Shown one piece after another: positions 1 through 6,857 of a DNA stretch of 46,005 nucleotides. How positions within the stretch are numbered: position 1 is the stretch's first letter; every line of letters begins with the position of its first letter. The notes below the pieces were generated by a model. It saw only the letters and a list, made by a program, of their open reading frames with translations, searched no databases and was not told where the DNA came from. Origin of the DNA: CALMFQ01 sp964495595 (GTDB lineage Bacteria > Pseudomonadota > Gammaproteobacteria > Burkholderiales > SCOH01). A program made the translations under genes and the position numbers. The stretch covers positions 1 through 46,005 of the forward strand of contig CAZBWH010000019.1 in NCBI GenBank assembly GCA_964495595.1, read 5' to 3'.

Positions 1-690
1 GCGAACGTGATCCAGGGTGTGATTCGAAGTGACCACCTCAACCGCGTCACCGCCCTGTGCCTTGAACTCGGTCAACAGGCGCAGCATCCGGGCCCGGCCG
101 ATTTCGTAACGCCCGGGGTGAGCCAGCACAGCCACCCCACCGGCCTGATGAATCCAGCCAATGGCATCCGGCAACGATGCCCACTGATGTGGCACATAGC
201 CTGGTTTGCCCTTGACCAGAAATTTGCGGAAGGCGGCCCTGATGTCTTTGACCTTGCCGCTTTCCACCAGAAAACGGGCAAAATGCGTCCGGCTGATCAT
301 TTCCGGTCGCTCGGCCAGAGCCAGGGCACCGGCAAGGCTGCCGCCAATTCCCACCCTGGCCAAGTCGGCAGCCATCCGTTCGGCCCTGGCCAGGCGACCG
401 GCGCGAACGCTGGCCAGCCCGGCCAGCAACTGCGGGTGCAGCGGATCGACGTTCAACCCCACCACATGAATGGTCAGACCGTCCCACGACACTGATATCT
501 CCACACCGTCGATCAGGCAAAGGCCAACCACCGACGCAGCCGCCCGAGCCTCAGCCAACCCTGCCACCCCGTCATGATCCGTCAGGGCAAGCACCCGGCA
601 GCCGCGCTGTGCTGCACGAGCCACCACCTGCGCCGGGGCAAGGGTGCCGTCGGAGCAACTGGAATGGCAGTGCAGGTCGATAGTCAGCAT
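1..690 (-). CDS. PHP-domain phosphoesterase, RNase AM/TrpH family (3' end outside window)
   Basis: Polymerase and histidinol phosphatase (PHP) domain protein of the YciV/TrpH (RNase AM) family. Characterised members hydrolyse 3',5'-bisphosphonucleotides and trim 5' ends of RNA. The frame is open from the ATG at 690 to the window edge (230 codons). Metal-binding motifs are visible: HCHSSCSDG near residues 7-15, TDHD near 37-40, a glutamate in GVEIS, and a later HPGRY. The insert between the metal motifs, with GYVPHQWASL, is usual for this family. It is divergent from yciB, with about 150 bases between the starts. The C-terminal portion lies beyond position 1, so full length cannot be judged. 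The family call is firm; the exact substrate is inferred. Confidence 0.9.
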   Translation of the reverse strand, partial: MLTIDLHCHSSCSDGTLAPAQVVARAAQRGCRVLALTDHDGVAGLAEARAAASVVGLCLIDGVEISVSWDGLTIHVVGLNVDPLHPQLLAGLASVRAGRLARAERMAADLARVGIGGSLAGALALAERPEMISRTHFARFLVESGKVKDIRAAFRKFLVKGKPGYVPHQWASLPDAIGWIHQAGGVAVLAHPGRYEIGRARMLRLLTEFKAQGGDAVEVVTSNHTLDHVR

Positions 691-803
691 GAAGCAGGAA
701 CCAAAATGGTCTCGCAGAACTCGAAGTAAGCAATCATAACACTCTCGTCCACGCTTGGCCGATTCGGCACAAAGCGGCGCAAACGGCCCGTGGCCAGATT
801 GCA

Positions 804-833
804 TGGACAATGGTCAAGATTCGGTTGCATAAT
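804..833 (+). promoter_or_regulatory. Putative sigma-70 promoter of yciB
   Basis: TGGACA at 804-809 and CATAAT at 828-833 are separated by 18 bases, each one mismatch from consensus. The predicted start of transcription falls around 840, only a base or two before the yciB ATG at 842. No Shine-Dalgarno sequence precedes that ATG. If the promoter is real the message would be almost leaderless. Confidence 0.45.
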
Positions 834-841
834 CCGGCGCT

Positions 842-1396
842 ATGAAATTCCTGTTTGACATGTTCCCGATCCTGTTGTTTTTCGGCGCCTACTATGCGAC
901 CGGGAAAGACATCTTTATTGCCACCGGCGCGACTATTGCGGCAACCGCAGGCCAGATCGCCTGGATGTGGTTTCGCCACCGCAAAGTCGACACCATGCTC
1001 TGGGTCAGCTTCGGCCTGGTTGCGGTATTGGGTGGCGCCACGCTACTGCTGCACAACAAGACCTTCATCATGTGGAAACCTACAGCCCTATACTGGCTGT
1101 TCGCAGCCACATTGCTGATCGCCCGCTATGTCATGGGCAAGAATCTGATGCGAACGCTGATGGAACAACAAGTCCGGCTGCCCGACCCGGTCTGGGACAA
1201 GCTGGTACTGGCCTGGGCCGGGTTCTTCCTGACCATGGGCGGGCTCAACCTGCTGGTGGCATTCCAGTTCAGTGAAGATACCTGGGTGAAGTTCAAGGTG
1301 TTTGGCGGCATCGGGCTGATGCTGCTGTTCGTTCTGGCGCAAGGCGTGGCCCTGTCGCGCTACGTCGACGAGCCGCAATCCGGAAAGGATCACTGA
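842..1396 (+). CDS. yciB: Inner membrane protein YciB / septation protein A
   Basis: YciB (IspZ/septation protein A) is a small inner membrane protein linked to cell division and envelope synthesis. At 184 residues it matches the family length. The start MKFLFDMFPILLFFGAYY is the canonical family N-terminus, which fixes the ATG at 842. About five hydrophobic segments are visible, roughly residues 1-20, 22-42, 50-67, 78-95 and 117-172, with a short polar C-terminus. No ribosome-binding site is visible, so translation may be leaderless. It is the first gene of a plus-strand run; yciI begins one base after its stop codon, indicating co-transcription. Confidence 0.93.
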   Translation: MKFLFDMFPILLFFGAYYATGKDIFIATGATIAATAGQIAWMWFRHRKVDTMLWVSFGLVAVLGGATLLLHNKTFIMWKPTALYWLFAATLLIARYVMGKNLMRTLMEQQVRLPDPVWDKLVLAWAGFFLTMGGLNLLVAFQFSEDTWVKFKVFGGIGLMLLFVLAQGVALSRYVDEPQSGKDH

Positions 1397-1397
1397 A

Positions 1398-1700
1398 GTG
1401 CTTTATGCCATCATTGGCACGGATGCCGATCAATCACTCACCAGTCGGCTGGCCGTTCGCCCGCAACACCTGCAGCGACTACAGCAGCTCCAACAAGAAG
1501 GCCGGCTGGTGCTGGCCGGCCCTTTTCCTGCAATCGACAGCCCTGACCCCGGCCCGGCCGGCTATTCGGGCAGCCTGATCGTTGCGGAATTCGAATCGCT
1601 GGAAGCTGCTACTGCGTGGGCTGACGCGGATCCTTATGTGGTAGATGGCATTTTTGCATCGGTAATCGTCAAACCATTCCGGAAAGTATTGCCCGCATGA
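1398..1700 (+). CDS. yciI: YciI family protein
   Basis: A 100-residue dimeric alpha/beta-barrel (ferredoxin-like) protein of the YciI family, whose biochemical role is unsettled. The sequence closely follows E. coli YciI over its whole length, including RPQHLQRLQ, GRLVLAGPFPAID, VAEFESLEAA and WADADPYV. The start is GTG at 1398, immediately after the yciB stop at 1396. The 3' end overlaps the next gene by the sequence ATGA, which suggests translational coupling. Family membership is very clear; the cellular function is not. Confidence 0.92.
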   Translation: MLYAIIGTDADQSLTSRLAVRPQHLQRLQQLQQEGRLVLAGPFPAIDSPDPGPAGYSGSLIVAEFESLEAATAWADADPYVVDGIFASVIVKPFRKVLPA

Positions 1701-1960
1701 ACCTGCCAGATCTGATGCGACAATGTCTGGATGTGCTGGGACCAGTTGCGCTGGAAATCCACGACGAGTCCGCCCTGCACGCCGGCCACGAGGGCGCGAA
1801 AGGAGGCGGTGGCCACTACTGGCTGACCATCGTTTCGGCTGCATTTTCCGGCAAACCACGCCTTCAACGGCACCGCCTGGTCTATGATGCGCTTGGTGAT
1901 CTGATGCATCAGCAAATCCATGCCCTGAGCATTCAGGCATACACTCCCGAAGAAGTTTAG
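1697..1960 (+). CDS. BolA family protein
   Basis: An 87-residue BolA-like protein. BolA proteins partner with monothiol glutaredoxins in Fe-S cluster trafficking and can act as stress-response regulators. It shows a helix (MNLPDLMRQCLDVL), then LEIHDESALHAGHEG, a glycine-rich loop with HYWLTIVSAAFSGK, and the RHRLVYDALGDLM helix, which together form the BolA core with its conserved histidines. The ATG overlaps the yciI stop by four bases (ATGA). It lies between yciI and a periplasmic peptidyl-prolyl isomerase in one plus-strand unit. Monothiol glutaredoxin is not in the window; the small glutaredoxin-like gene at 24356 is a different type. Confidence 0.9.
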   Translation: MNLPDLMRQCLDVLGPVALEIHDESALHAGHEGAKGGGGHYWLTIVSAAFSGKPRLQRHRLVYDALGDLMHQQIHALSIQAYTPEEV

Positions 1961-1984
1961 TTTTTGAGATATTAGGACGACAAA

Positions 1985-2764
1985 ATGATCAACACCCCCC
2001 GCCTGCTCGCTGTTTTGCTGACCGCCTCGTTGGCCATAACAGCCAAAGCCCAGAACCTCGCTACCGTCAACGGCGTGGCCATTCCGCAAGCCAAGATGGA
2101 CATCCAGCTGAAAGCACTGGCTGCCCGCGGCCAGAAGGATAGCCCGGAATTGCGCAATGCCATCAAGGACAGCCTGATCACCGGAGCCATCATCGAGCAG
2201 GAAGCAACCAAGAAGGGACTGGACAAGCAAGCCGACGTTCAGGCTGAAATGGAAATGGCACGTCAGGCCGTTCTGTTTCGGGCGTATGTACAGGACTACA
2301 TGAAACAGAATCCGGTAGCCGATGCGGACCTGAAAGCGGAATATGACAAATTCAGGGCCAGCCAGTCGCAAAAGGAATACAAGGTTCGCCACATTCTGGT
2401 CAAGGACGAAAAAACCGCGCTGGACATACTCGACCAGCTGAAAAAGGGTGCCAAGTTCGACAAGCTGGCCGAGAAGTATTCAGTTGATCCAGGCAGCAAG
2501 GCCAAGGGCGGCGACCTCGACTGGAATGCGCCGGGCAACTTCGTCAAGCCGTTCTCCGACGCGATGGTCAAGTTGGAAAAAGGCCAGATCAGCAAGGAAC
2601 CTGTCAAATCCGACTTTGGCTTTCATGTGATCAAACTGGACGACTCGCGCAGCGCCAAGGTGCCGACTTTCGACGAACTCAAGCCGCAGATTTCCGAATT
2701 CATGCAGCGCAAAAAGCTGGAAAAACTGATGGCCGAGCTTCGCGGCCGTGCCAAGGTTGAATAA
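1985..2764 (+). CDS. Periplasmic parvulin-type peptidyl-prolyl cis-trans isomerase
   Basis: A PpiC/parvulin-family foldase of 259 residues that should isomerise X-Pro bonds of proteins in the periplasm. Residues 1-22 form a Sec signal peptide (hydrophobic stretch ending in AKA before QNLATVNG). A SurA-like helical N-region (about 25-125) precedes the parvulin domain, which starts at KEYKVRHILVKDE (about 135) and contains FDKLAEKYSVDPGSK, GGDLDW and FGFHVIKLDD. A charged helical tail ends the protein. An AGGA sequence seven bases before the ATG supports the start. It closes the yciB-yciI-bolA run after a 24-base gap. PrsA-like and SurA-like labels are both possible; it is shorter than SurA. 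Confidence 0.9.
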   Translation: MINTPRLLAVLLTASLAITAKAQNLATVNGVAIPQAKMDIQLKALAARGQKDSPELRNAIKDSLITGAIIEQEATKKGLDKQADVQAEMEMARQAVLFRAYVQDYMKQNPVADADLKAEYDKFRASQSQKEYKVRHILVKDEKTALDILDQLKKGAKFDKLAEKYSVDPGSKAKGGDLDWNAPGNFVKPFSDAMVKLEKGQISKEPVKSDFGFHVIKLDDSRSAKVPTFDELKPQISEFMQRKKLEKLMAELRGRAKVE

Positions 2765-2812
2765 TCTCACCTCACTGCTTCGGACGACGGACGGCTTCGC
2801 CGGCCGGCAGAA

Positions 2813-3145
2813 ATGAAACGTTTTTGCCGGCTGCATGTATCGGTATCGCCACTGGGCCAGGCCGAAGTTGACCGGGTGGTGGCCGCGTTGTCTGACAGCG
2901 GTGCCCCTCCGCACTGGGTTCGCAAGGTCGACCGCCATCAGGTATACCTGCTGGAGGCCATCGCAGAACTGGAACTTGGCGACAACGATTCCGAACAGGG
3001 ACTGGCGCAGCAACTGTCTGTCGCCATCTGGAAAAAGATCGGCCGCTACGTCAAGATCGTGGTCGACACCACCCGGGACGACATGCCGGCCGACTGTTTC
3101 GAACTCAACGAGCGGGATTACCGCAAACTGATGCGGACCCACTGA
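2813..3145 (+). CDS. Uncharacterised 110-residue protein
   Basis: I do not recognise this small protein. It has no signal peptide and no long hydrophobic segment, and reads like a compact soluble alpha/beta protein: LHVSVSPLGQAEVDRVVAALS, an acidic middle (AELELGDNDSEQ) and YVKIVVDTTRDDMP. Base-position bias looks like that of neighbouring genes, and it fills the space between the PPIase (48 bases upstream) and the convergent DUF4124 gene (36 bases downstream). The ATG at 2813 has only a weak purine-rich leader. It may be the last gene of the yciB-PPIase unit. Coding status is likely; function unknown. Confidence 0.65.
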   Translation: MKRFCRLHVSVSPLGQAEVDRVVAALSDSGAPPHWVRKVDRHQVYLLEAIAELELGDNDSEQGLAQQLSVAIWKKIGRYVKIVVDTTRDDMPADCFELNERDYRKLMRTH

Positions 3146-3180
3146 TTCCGAGATGCATTCACCCCTCCCTTTCCGCCCCC

Positions 3181-3741
3181 CTACCGCGCCGACATGATCG
3201 CCTTCACCAGGGTCGGCCGGGTGTTGAGATCCATCTGCGGCGAATCGATACCGGCAGGGGCGTTACGGCACCAGGCCAGTTGGCTGGCGCGATCGGCCGA
3301 CGATAGCCTGCTGACGATACTGACCCCCTCCAGCCTGATTCGCGCATCAATCTTGCTCCGCTCGTCACCACTCAGCCGTGAGCGCAGAATCGACTGGGTC
3401 CTGTCCAGCAGCACCGCATGACGGCTACGCCAGTCTGCCTGCGCCTGAGCGATGGGCCCCACGCTCGTGGTATCGACCGTGGCACACCAATCCCGCACCT
3501 GATCGATGCTGGCTGCCAGCCCCAGAGTAATGGCCGCCGCCATCAACGGATCGGCGCTTTCCCTGGCGCCGCTCTGGAACGACGGTGTGGCAATGGTCTT
3601 GCTGGTTTCATTCGCCGCACACGGCGTATCCTGAAACGCCACCTTGCCATCCGGACGGGTGCACTTGAACACGCCTGCTGAAGCAGGCGCAGCAACCAGC
3701 GCGGCCAGCAGAACGGCAGCGCATGGGATAATCGGTTTCAT
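3181..3741 (-). CDS. Secreted DUF4124 domain protein
   Basis: A 186-residue exported protein with an N-terminal DUF4124 domain. The ATG at 3741 is chosen because GGGAG lies eight bases upstream and because MKPIIPCAAVLLAALVAAPASA forms a clean signal peptide; the longer frame to 3810 has no such features and would overlap radA. The DUF4124 hallmark GVFKCTRPDGKVAFQDTPC follows directly after the signal. The remainder is alpha-helical and polar. Proteins with this domain are common in betaproteobacteria, located in the periplasm, and mostly uncharacterised. It follows radA by 56 bases on the same strand and converges with the small gene at 2813. Confidence 0.85.
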   Translation of the reverse strand: MKPIIPCAAVLLAALVAAPASAGVFKCTRPDGKVAFQDTPCAANETSKTIATPSFQSGARESADPLMAAAITLGLAASIDQVRDWCATVDTTSVGPIAQAQADWRSRHAVLLDRTQSILRSRLSGDERSKIDARIRLEGVSIVSRLSSADRASQLAWCRNAPAGIDSPQMDLNTRPTLVKAIMSAR

Positions 3742-3797
3742 TTGTCTGACTCCCACACTGAACGGCACGTTTTCCGCCACGCAACCGGGGGTACGCA

Positions 3798-5153
3798 TCA
3801 GGATTCCCACGCCCGGTCGAGCGCCTGCTCCAGCCGCTCGACAGCCATCACCTCAATACCGGCGATGGCTTGCTTCGGCTGATTGGCTTTCGGCACGATG
3901 GCGCGCTCAAAACCCAGTTTGGCGGCTTCTTTCAGCCGCTCCTGGCCACGCTGAACGGGCCGCACCTCTCCGGTCAGGCCAACTTCACCAAACACGACCA
4001 GTTTTTTTGCCAACGGTCGGTTGCGCAACGACGAGGCGATTGCCAGCAACACCGCCAGATCGGCGCCCGGCTCAGCGATCTTGACCCCGCCAACGGCGTT
4101 GATGAATACATCCTGATCGAAACAGGCAATGCCGGCATGGCGGTGCAACACCGCCAGCAGCATCGCCAGCCGGTTCTGCTCCAGTCCGACCGACAGCCGC
4201 TTCGGGTTCGGCGCGTGGGCATCGTCGAGCAATGCCTGAATTTCCACCAGTAGTGGCCGCGTACCTTCCTGGGTTACCAGCACACATGAGCCCGGCACTT
4301 CGGTGGTGTGATGCGACAGGAACAGTGCCGACGGGTTGGACACGCCGCGCAAGCCTTTGTCGGTCATTGCGAAGACCCCCAGTTCGTTGACGGCACCGAA
4401 GCGGTTCTTGATCGCACGAATCAGACGGAAACTCGAATGGGTGTCGCCCTCAAAATACAACACGGTGTCGACAATATGCTCCAGCACCCGCGGGCCAGCC
4501 AGCGCGCCCTCCTTGGTCACATGGCCGACGATGACCAGGCTGGTACCCTGGCGCTTGGCATATCGCGTCAGCTGCGCCGCGCATTCACGCACCTGCGCTA
4601 CGCTGCCGGGTGCCGATTGCAGTTGTTCAGTGTAGACCGTCTGGATCGAATCGATGACTGCTACCTCGGGCTGTTCCTGCTGCAGGGTGGCAAGAATTTT
4701 CTCGACGCTGATTTCCGCCAGCAAACGGATCGGCCGTGGGTCGATCGCCAGCCGGGTGCCGCGCAGCGCGATCTGCTGCGCCGATTCTTCGCCACTGACG
4801 TACAACACCTTGCGCTGCTGGCCCAGGTTGGCCAAGGCCTGCAACAGCAGTGTCGATTTGCCAATGCCTGGGTCACCGCCGATCAGCACCACCGCGCCGC
4901 GCACAATGCCGCCACCCAGCACCCGATCCAGCTCGTCGATGCCAGTGCCGGTGCGCGGCGCCTCTTCTGCCTCGACCTGCGCCAGCGACTGCACCACACT
5001 GGCCGTGGCCAGCCCCTTGAAACGGCTCGGGGTATTATCCTGAACCGTTTCCACCAGCGTGTTCCATTGGCAGCAGCCGGGGCACTGACCCTGCCACTTG
5101 GGTGAGATCGCGCCACAATCGCTGCAACTGTAAACCGCTTTCGCCCTAGCCAT
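3798..5153 (-). CDS. radA: DNA repair protein RadA
   Basis: RadA is a RecA-like ATPase that promotes branch migration of recombination intermediates. The 451 residues show the full architecture: a four-cysteine zinc finger (Cys10, Cys13, Cys24, Cys27), a RecA-type ATPase core with Walker A GGDPGIGKST at 92-101, the RadA-specific KNRFG motif at 249-253, and a C-terminal Lon-protease-like domain. The start is tied to the upstream gene: its ATG overlaps the Dyp-peroxidase stop by one base (TGATG). No damage is visible. Confidence 0.97.
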   Translation of the reverse strand: MARAKAVYSCSDCGAISPKWQGQCPGCCQWNTLVETVQDNTPSRFKGLATASVVQSLAQVEAEEAPRTGTGIDELDRVLGGGIVRGAVVLIGGDPGIGKSTLLLQALANLGQQRKVLYVSGEESAQQIALRGTRLAIDPRPIRLLAEISVEKILATLQQEQPEVAVIDSIQTVYTEQLQSAPGSVAQVRECAAQLTRYAKRQGTSLVIVGHVTKEGALAGPRVLEHIVDTVLYFEGDTHSSFRLIRAIKNRFGAVNELGVFAMTDKGLRGVSNPSALFLSHHTTEVPGSCVLVTQEGTRPLLVEIQALLDDAHAPNPKRLSVGLEQNRLAMLLAVLHRHAGIACFDQDVFINAVGGVKIAEPGADLAVLLAIASSLRNRPLAKKLVVFGEVGLTGEVRPVQRGQERLKEAAKLGFERAIVPKANQPKQAIAGIEVMAVERLEQALDRAWES

Positions 5154-6076
5154 CAGGCAGCCGCTTTGCGGGTGAGAAAATCCACGCTCGGGGCAAACAG
5201 CGCCGCACCAGTCACCGGCCGGCTGAAGTTGAGCAGATGGTCGTAATGCCCGGCGGCATCAGGGCAGAACATGCGCTGCAACATGCGGGTGAACGGCTGC
5301 GGGCTGCGCGCATACGAAGCAAACATCAGCCCCATTTCGTCCAGATGGCCGTAAGGCATGCTCTGACGCAGAATTTCCAGCTCCTCGCCCTCCTCCTCGA
5401 TCACCACCCGGGCAATATGGGCGGTCGGCGGTTTGATCTCGTCGCCCATTTCCACATCATCCTGCTTGGTACGGCCAATCACCTGCTCCTGCTCAGCCTC
5501 GGCCGTCGTGCGCCATTTGGGCATATTGTGCACCCAGCGCTGAAGGTGCAAATAACTGCCGCCGGCGAATTCAGCCTCGTCATCGCCCACCAGCGCCACT
5601 TTGGCGCGCTCCTCCCCCTCGGGGTTCTCGGTCCCGTCGACAAAGCCGGTCAGATCGCGGCTGTCCAGATAACGGAAACCGTCGATCTGTTCGCCCCACC
5701 GCACCAGCGGGCCGAGCTGCGCCGCGATCAGGTTGGCCAGTTCGAAATTCAGATCGTGGCGCTCGCCGCGCAGATGCAGCAGCCCGCCAATTTCGCTGCA
5801 AGGCAGGTCGATCACCGGGTCGGCAAACTGAGGAAAAGCCTGCAGCCCGGCCGGCCGGGCTCCGTACAGCCACTCCCACACGCCAGCGCCAATCGCCACC
5901 ACACTGCACAAGCCGGCCTGCGGGTATTCCGCCGCCAGAGTCTGCGTCAGTAACGGCACCTGCGCCAACGCCCGGCGCGCCGCAGCCACGTCGACACCGT
6001 CGCGCCAGTCAAAAGCAATAAAGCTGGCATAACCACGCGCCTCGGCGCAAATTCCGGATTGCGCAACTGCAATCAT
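5153..6076 (-). CDS. Dyp-type heme peroxidase (YfeX-like)
   Basis: A dye-decolourising-type peroxidase of 307 residues, close to cytoplasmic YfeX-type enzymes, which use hydrogen peroxide to oxidise porphyrinogens and dyes. The GxxDG signature is GFVDG at 144-148 with the distal Asp147; the likely proximal heme ligand is His220 (PPTAHIARV) and the distal Arg is Arg237 (LRQSMPYG). There is no signal peptide. A clear AGGAG precedes the ATG by eight bases. It is followed by radA with a one-base overlap, so the two are probably co-transcribed. Its promoter region carries a 20-bp imperfect palindrome (6116-6135), suggesting dedicated regulation. No encapsulin gene is nearby. Confidence 0.93.
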   Translation of the reverse strand: MIAVAQSGICAEARGYASFIAFDWRDGVDVAAARRALAQVPLLTQTLAAEYPQAGLCSVVAIGAGVWEWLYGARPAGLQAFPQFADPVIDLPCSEIGGLLHLRGERHDLNFELANLIAAQLGPLVRWGEQIDGFRYLDSRDLTGFVDGTENPEGEERAKVALVGDDEAEFAGGSYLHLQRWVHNMPKWRTTAEAEQEQVIGRTKQDDVEMGDEIKPPTAHIARVVIEEEGEELEILRQSMPYGHLDEMGLMFASYARSPQPFTRMLQRMFCPDAAGHYDHLLNFSRPVTGAALFAPSVDFLTRKAAA

Positions 6077-6109
6077 TCCCCACTCCTTTTTTCAAGATCC
6101 GTCACACGT

Positions 6110-6140
6110 TAGCCAATCGCACTGTAAAGCGCAATGTCAA
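6110..6140 (-). promoter_or_regulatory. Putative Dyp-peroxidase promoter with embedded palindrome
   Basis: On the minus strand a perfect TTGACA (6140-6135) is followed by a 20-bp imperfect palindrome, ATTGCGCTTTACAGTGCGAT (6135-6116), with 8 of 10 positions matching between arms. Any -10 element would have to lie at about 6115-6110, giving a 19-20 base spacer. A palindrome filling an over-long spacer is the layout of promoters controlled by MerR-family activators. The -10 is poor and no MerR-type gene is in the window. Confidence 0.4.
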
Positions 6141-6224
6141 GTCACTCCAGCGCCAGCCGGTAGCATCCTGTACTACATGCGCCGTTCTAGACTCCGTTGA
6201 CATAGGTTTCCCTGTCGCGCCGGA

Positions 6225-6312
6225 CCGAGTTTTGCGGCCAGCCAAGGCGCGGTGAGCGCCGAATAGCGGGCTATTTCAGCGAGCCGCAACGCCGGATGGC
6301 CGCAAAAATCGG
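6225..6312. repeat. 88-bp imperfect palindrome with nested hairpins
   Basis: Outer arms 6225-6240 (CCGAGTTTTGCGGCCA) and 6297-6312 match as an inverted repeat at 15 of 16 positions. Nested inside are GGCGC/GCGCC arms (6246-6250 and 6256-6260) and a central AATAGC-GG-GCTATT (6262-6275). The element covers the 3' end of the AlpA-like gene, whose stop codon it supplies. It has the look of a dispersed structured intergenic repeat, but no second copy lies in this window. Confidence 0.6.
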
Positions 6313-6512
6313 CTGACCCTATCTTCGGCGCGCCACGCGGTAACGCGCTCGCTCAGCTTGACCGGCCTCGGAAACGTGCCAGCGGCTACGCGCCGCCAGA
6401 TGGTGGACTTGGAGAACGGCAACAGGCCCGGAACGCCTGTTTTCTTGTCGCCTACCAGCAGTGGCAGGCGGACAAAGCCGGTTTGAGGGAGAAGTACGGT
6501 ACGGTGCTGCAT
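6276..6512 (-). CDS. AlpA-family DNA-binding regulator, possibly truncated
   Basis: A 78-residue winged-helix protein of the AlpA/CP4-57 regulator family, which in P4-type elements controls integrase expression or excision. The hallmark is FSKSTIWRRVAAGTFPRPVKLSERVTAWRAED, with recognition-helix and wing residues as expected. After AED the family normally continues with a short acidic or hydrophobic helix; here the protein runs into the 88-bp palindrome and ends RVSRFLRPSGVAAR, so the C-terminus seems to be made of repeat DNA. It sits on the same strand as, and downstream of, the integrase remnant. The start ATG at 6512 has no strong ribosome-binding site. Family call good; whether it is still active is unknown. 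Confidence 0.72.
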   Translation of the reverse strand: MQHRTVLLPQTGFVRLPLLVGDKKTGVPGLLPFSKSTIWRRVAAGTFPRPVKLSERVTAWRAEDRVSRFLRPSGVAAR

Positions 6513-6580
6513 GATGCGGCTCGCTTTCTAGTGAATCGAGCCGCCATTACAGCAATGGGGTTGAAGGCTAAATAGATCGT

Positions 6581-6622
6581 CTGCCTGCTTACGTAGTGCG
6601 TCTGCGTGTTAACGTAGTGCGT
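6581..6622. repeat. Two tandem 21-bp repeats upstream of the AlpA-like gene
   Basis: Copies 6581-6601 and 6602-6622 are directly adjacent and identical at 18 of 21 positions; each ends ACGTAGTGCGT. They start about 70 bases upstream of the AlpA-like ATG, a fitting position for operator or excisionase-type binding sites. Confidence 0.65.
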
Positions 6623-6843
6623 GTGCTGGCAAACAGAGTCTCGGCGTCCGGCATTTCGGGCAGCCATTGAATGTATATCGTTCTCAGTATCGACTCATCG
6701 GTTCCGGGTAAGGGTCTGCCAATAGATACAGCAAACTCCTTCACGTCTGATCTTATTGCTCTAGCGGCACTGAGGCGAGATTGCCACTGACCACTTGGCG
6801 GTGCCTTTTCCCGGTTTTCCTCCCGTCGGAGTAGGCGCGGCAA
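6589..6843 (-). CDS. Doubtful small reading frame between integrase and AlpA genes
   Basis: This is the only sizeable minus-strand frame in the 345-base stretch 6513-6857 between the AlpA-like gene and the integrase. It would need a TTG start at 6843, two codons after an in-frame stop, and encodes 84 residues with no recognisable domain. Its last dozen codons run through the 21-bp tandem repeats. The middle (VKEFAVSIGRPLPGTDES and ILRTIYIQWLPEM) reads like protein, so it may be the remnant of an element gene. I would not treat it as functional without homologues. Confidence 0.25.
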   Translation of the reverse strand: MPRLLRREENREKAPPSGQWQSRLSAARAIRSDVKEFAVSIGRPLPGTDESILRTIYIQWLPEMPDAETLFASTRTTLTRRRTT

Positions 6844-6857
6844 ACTCGGTTATTCGA

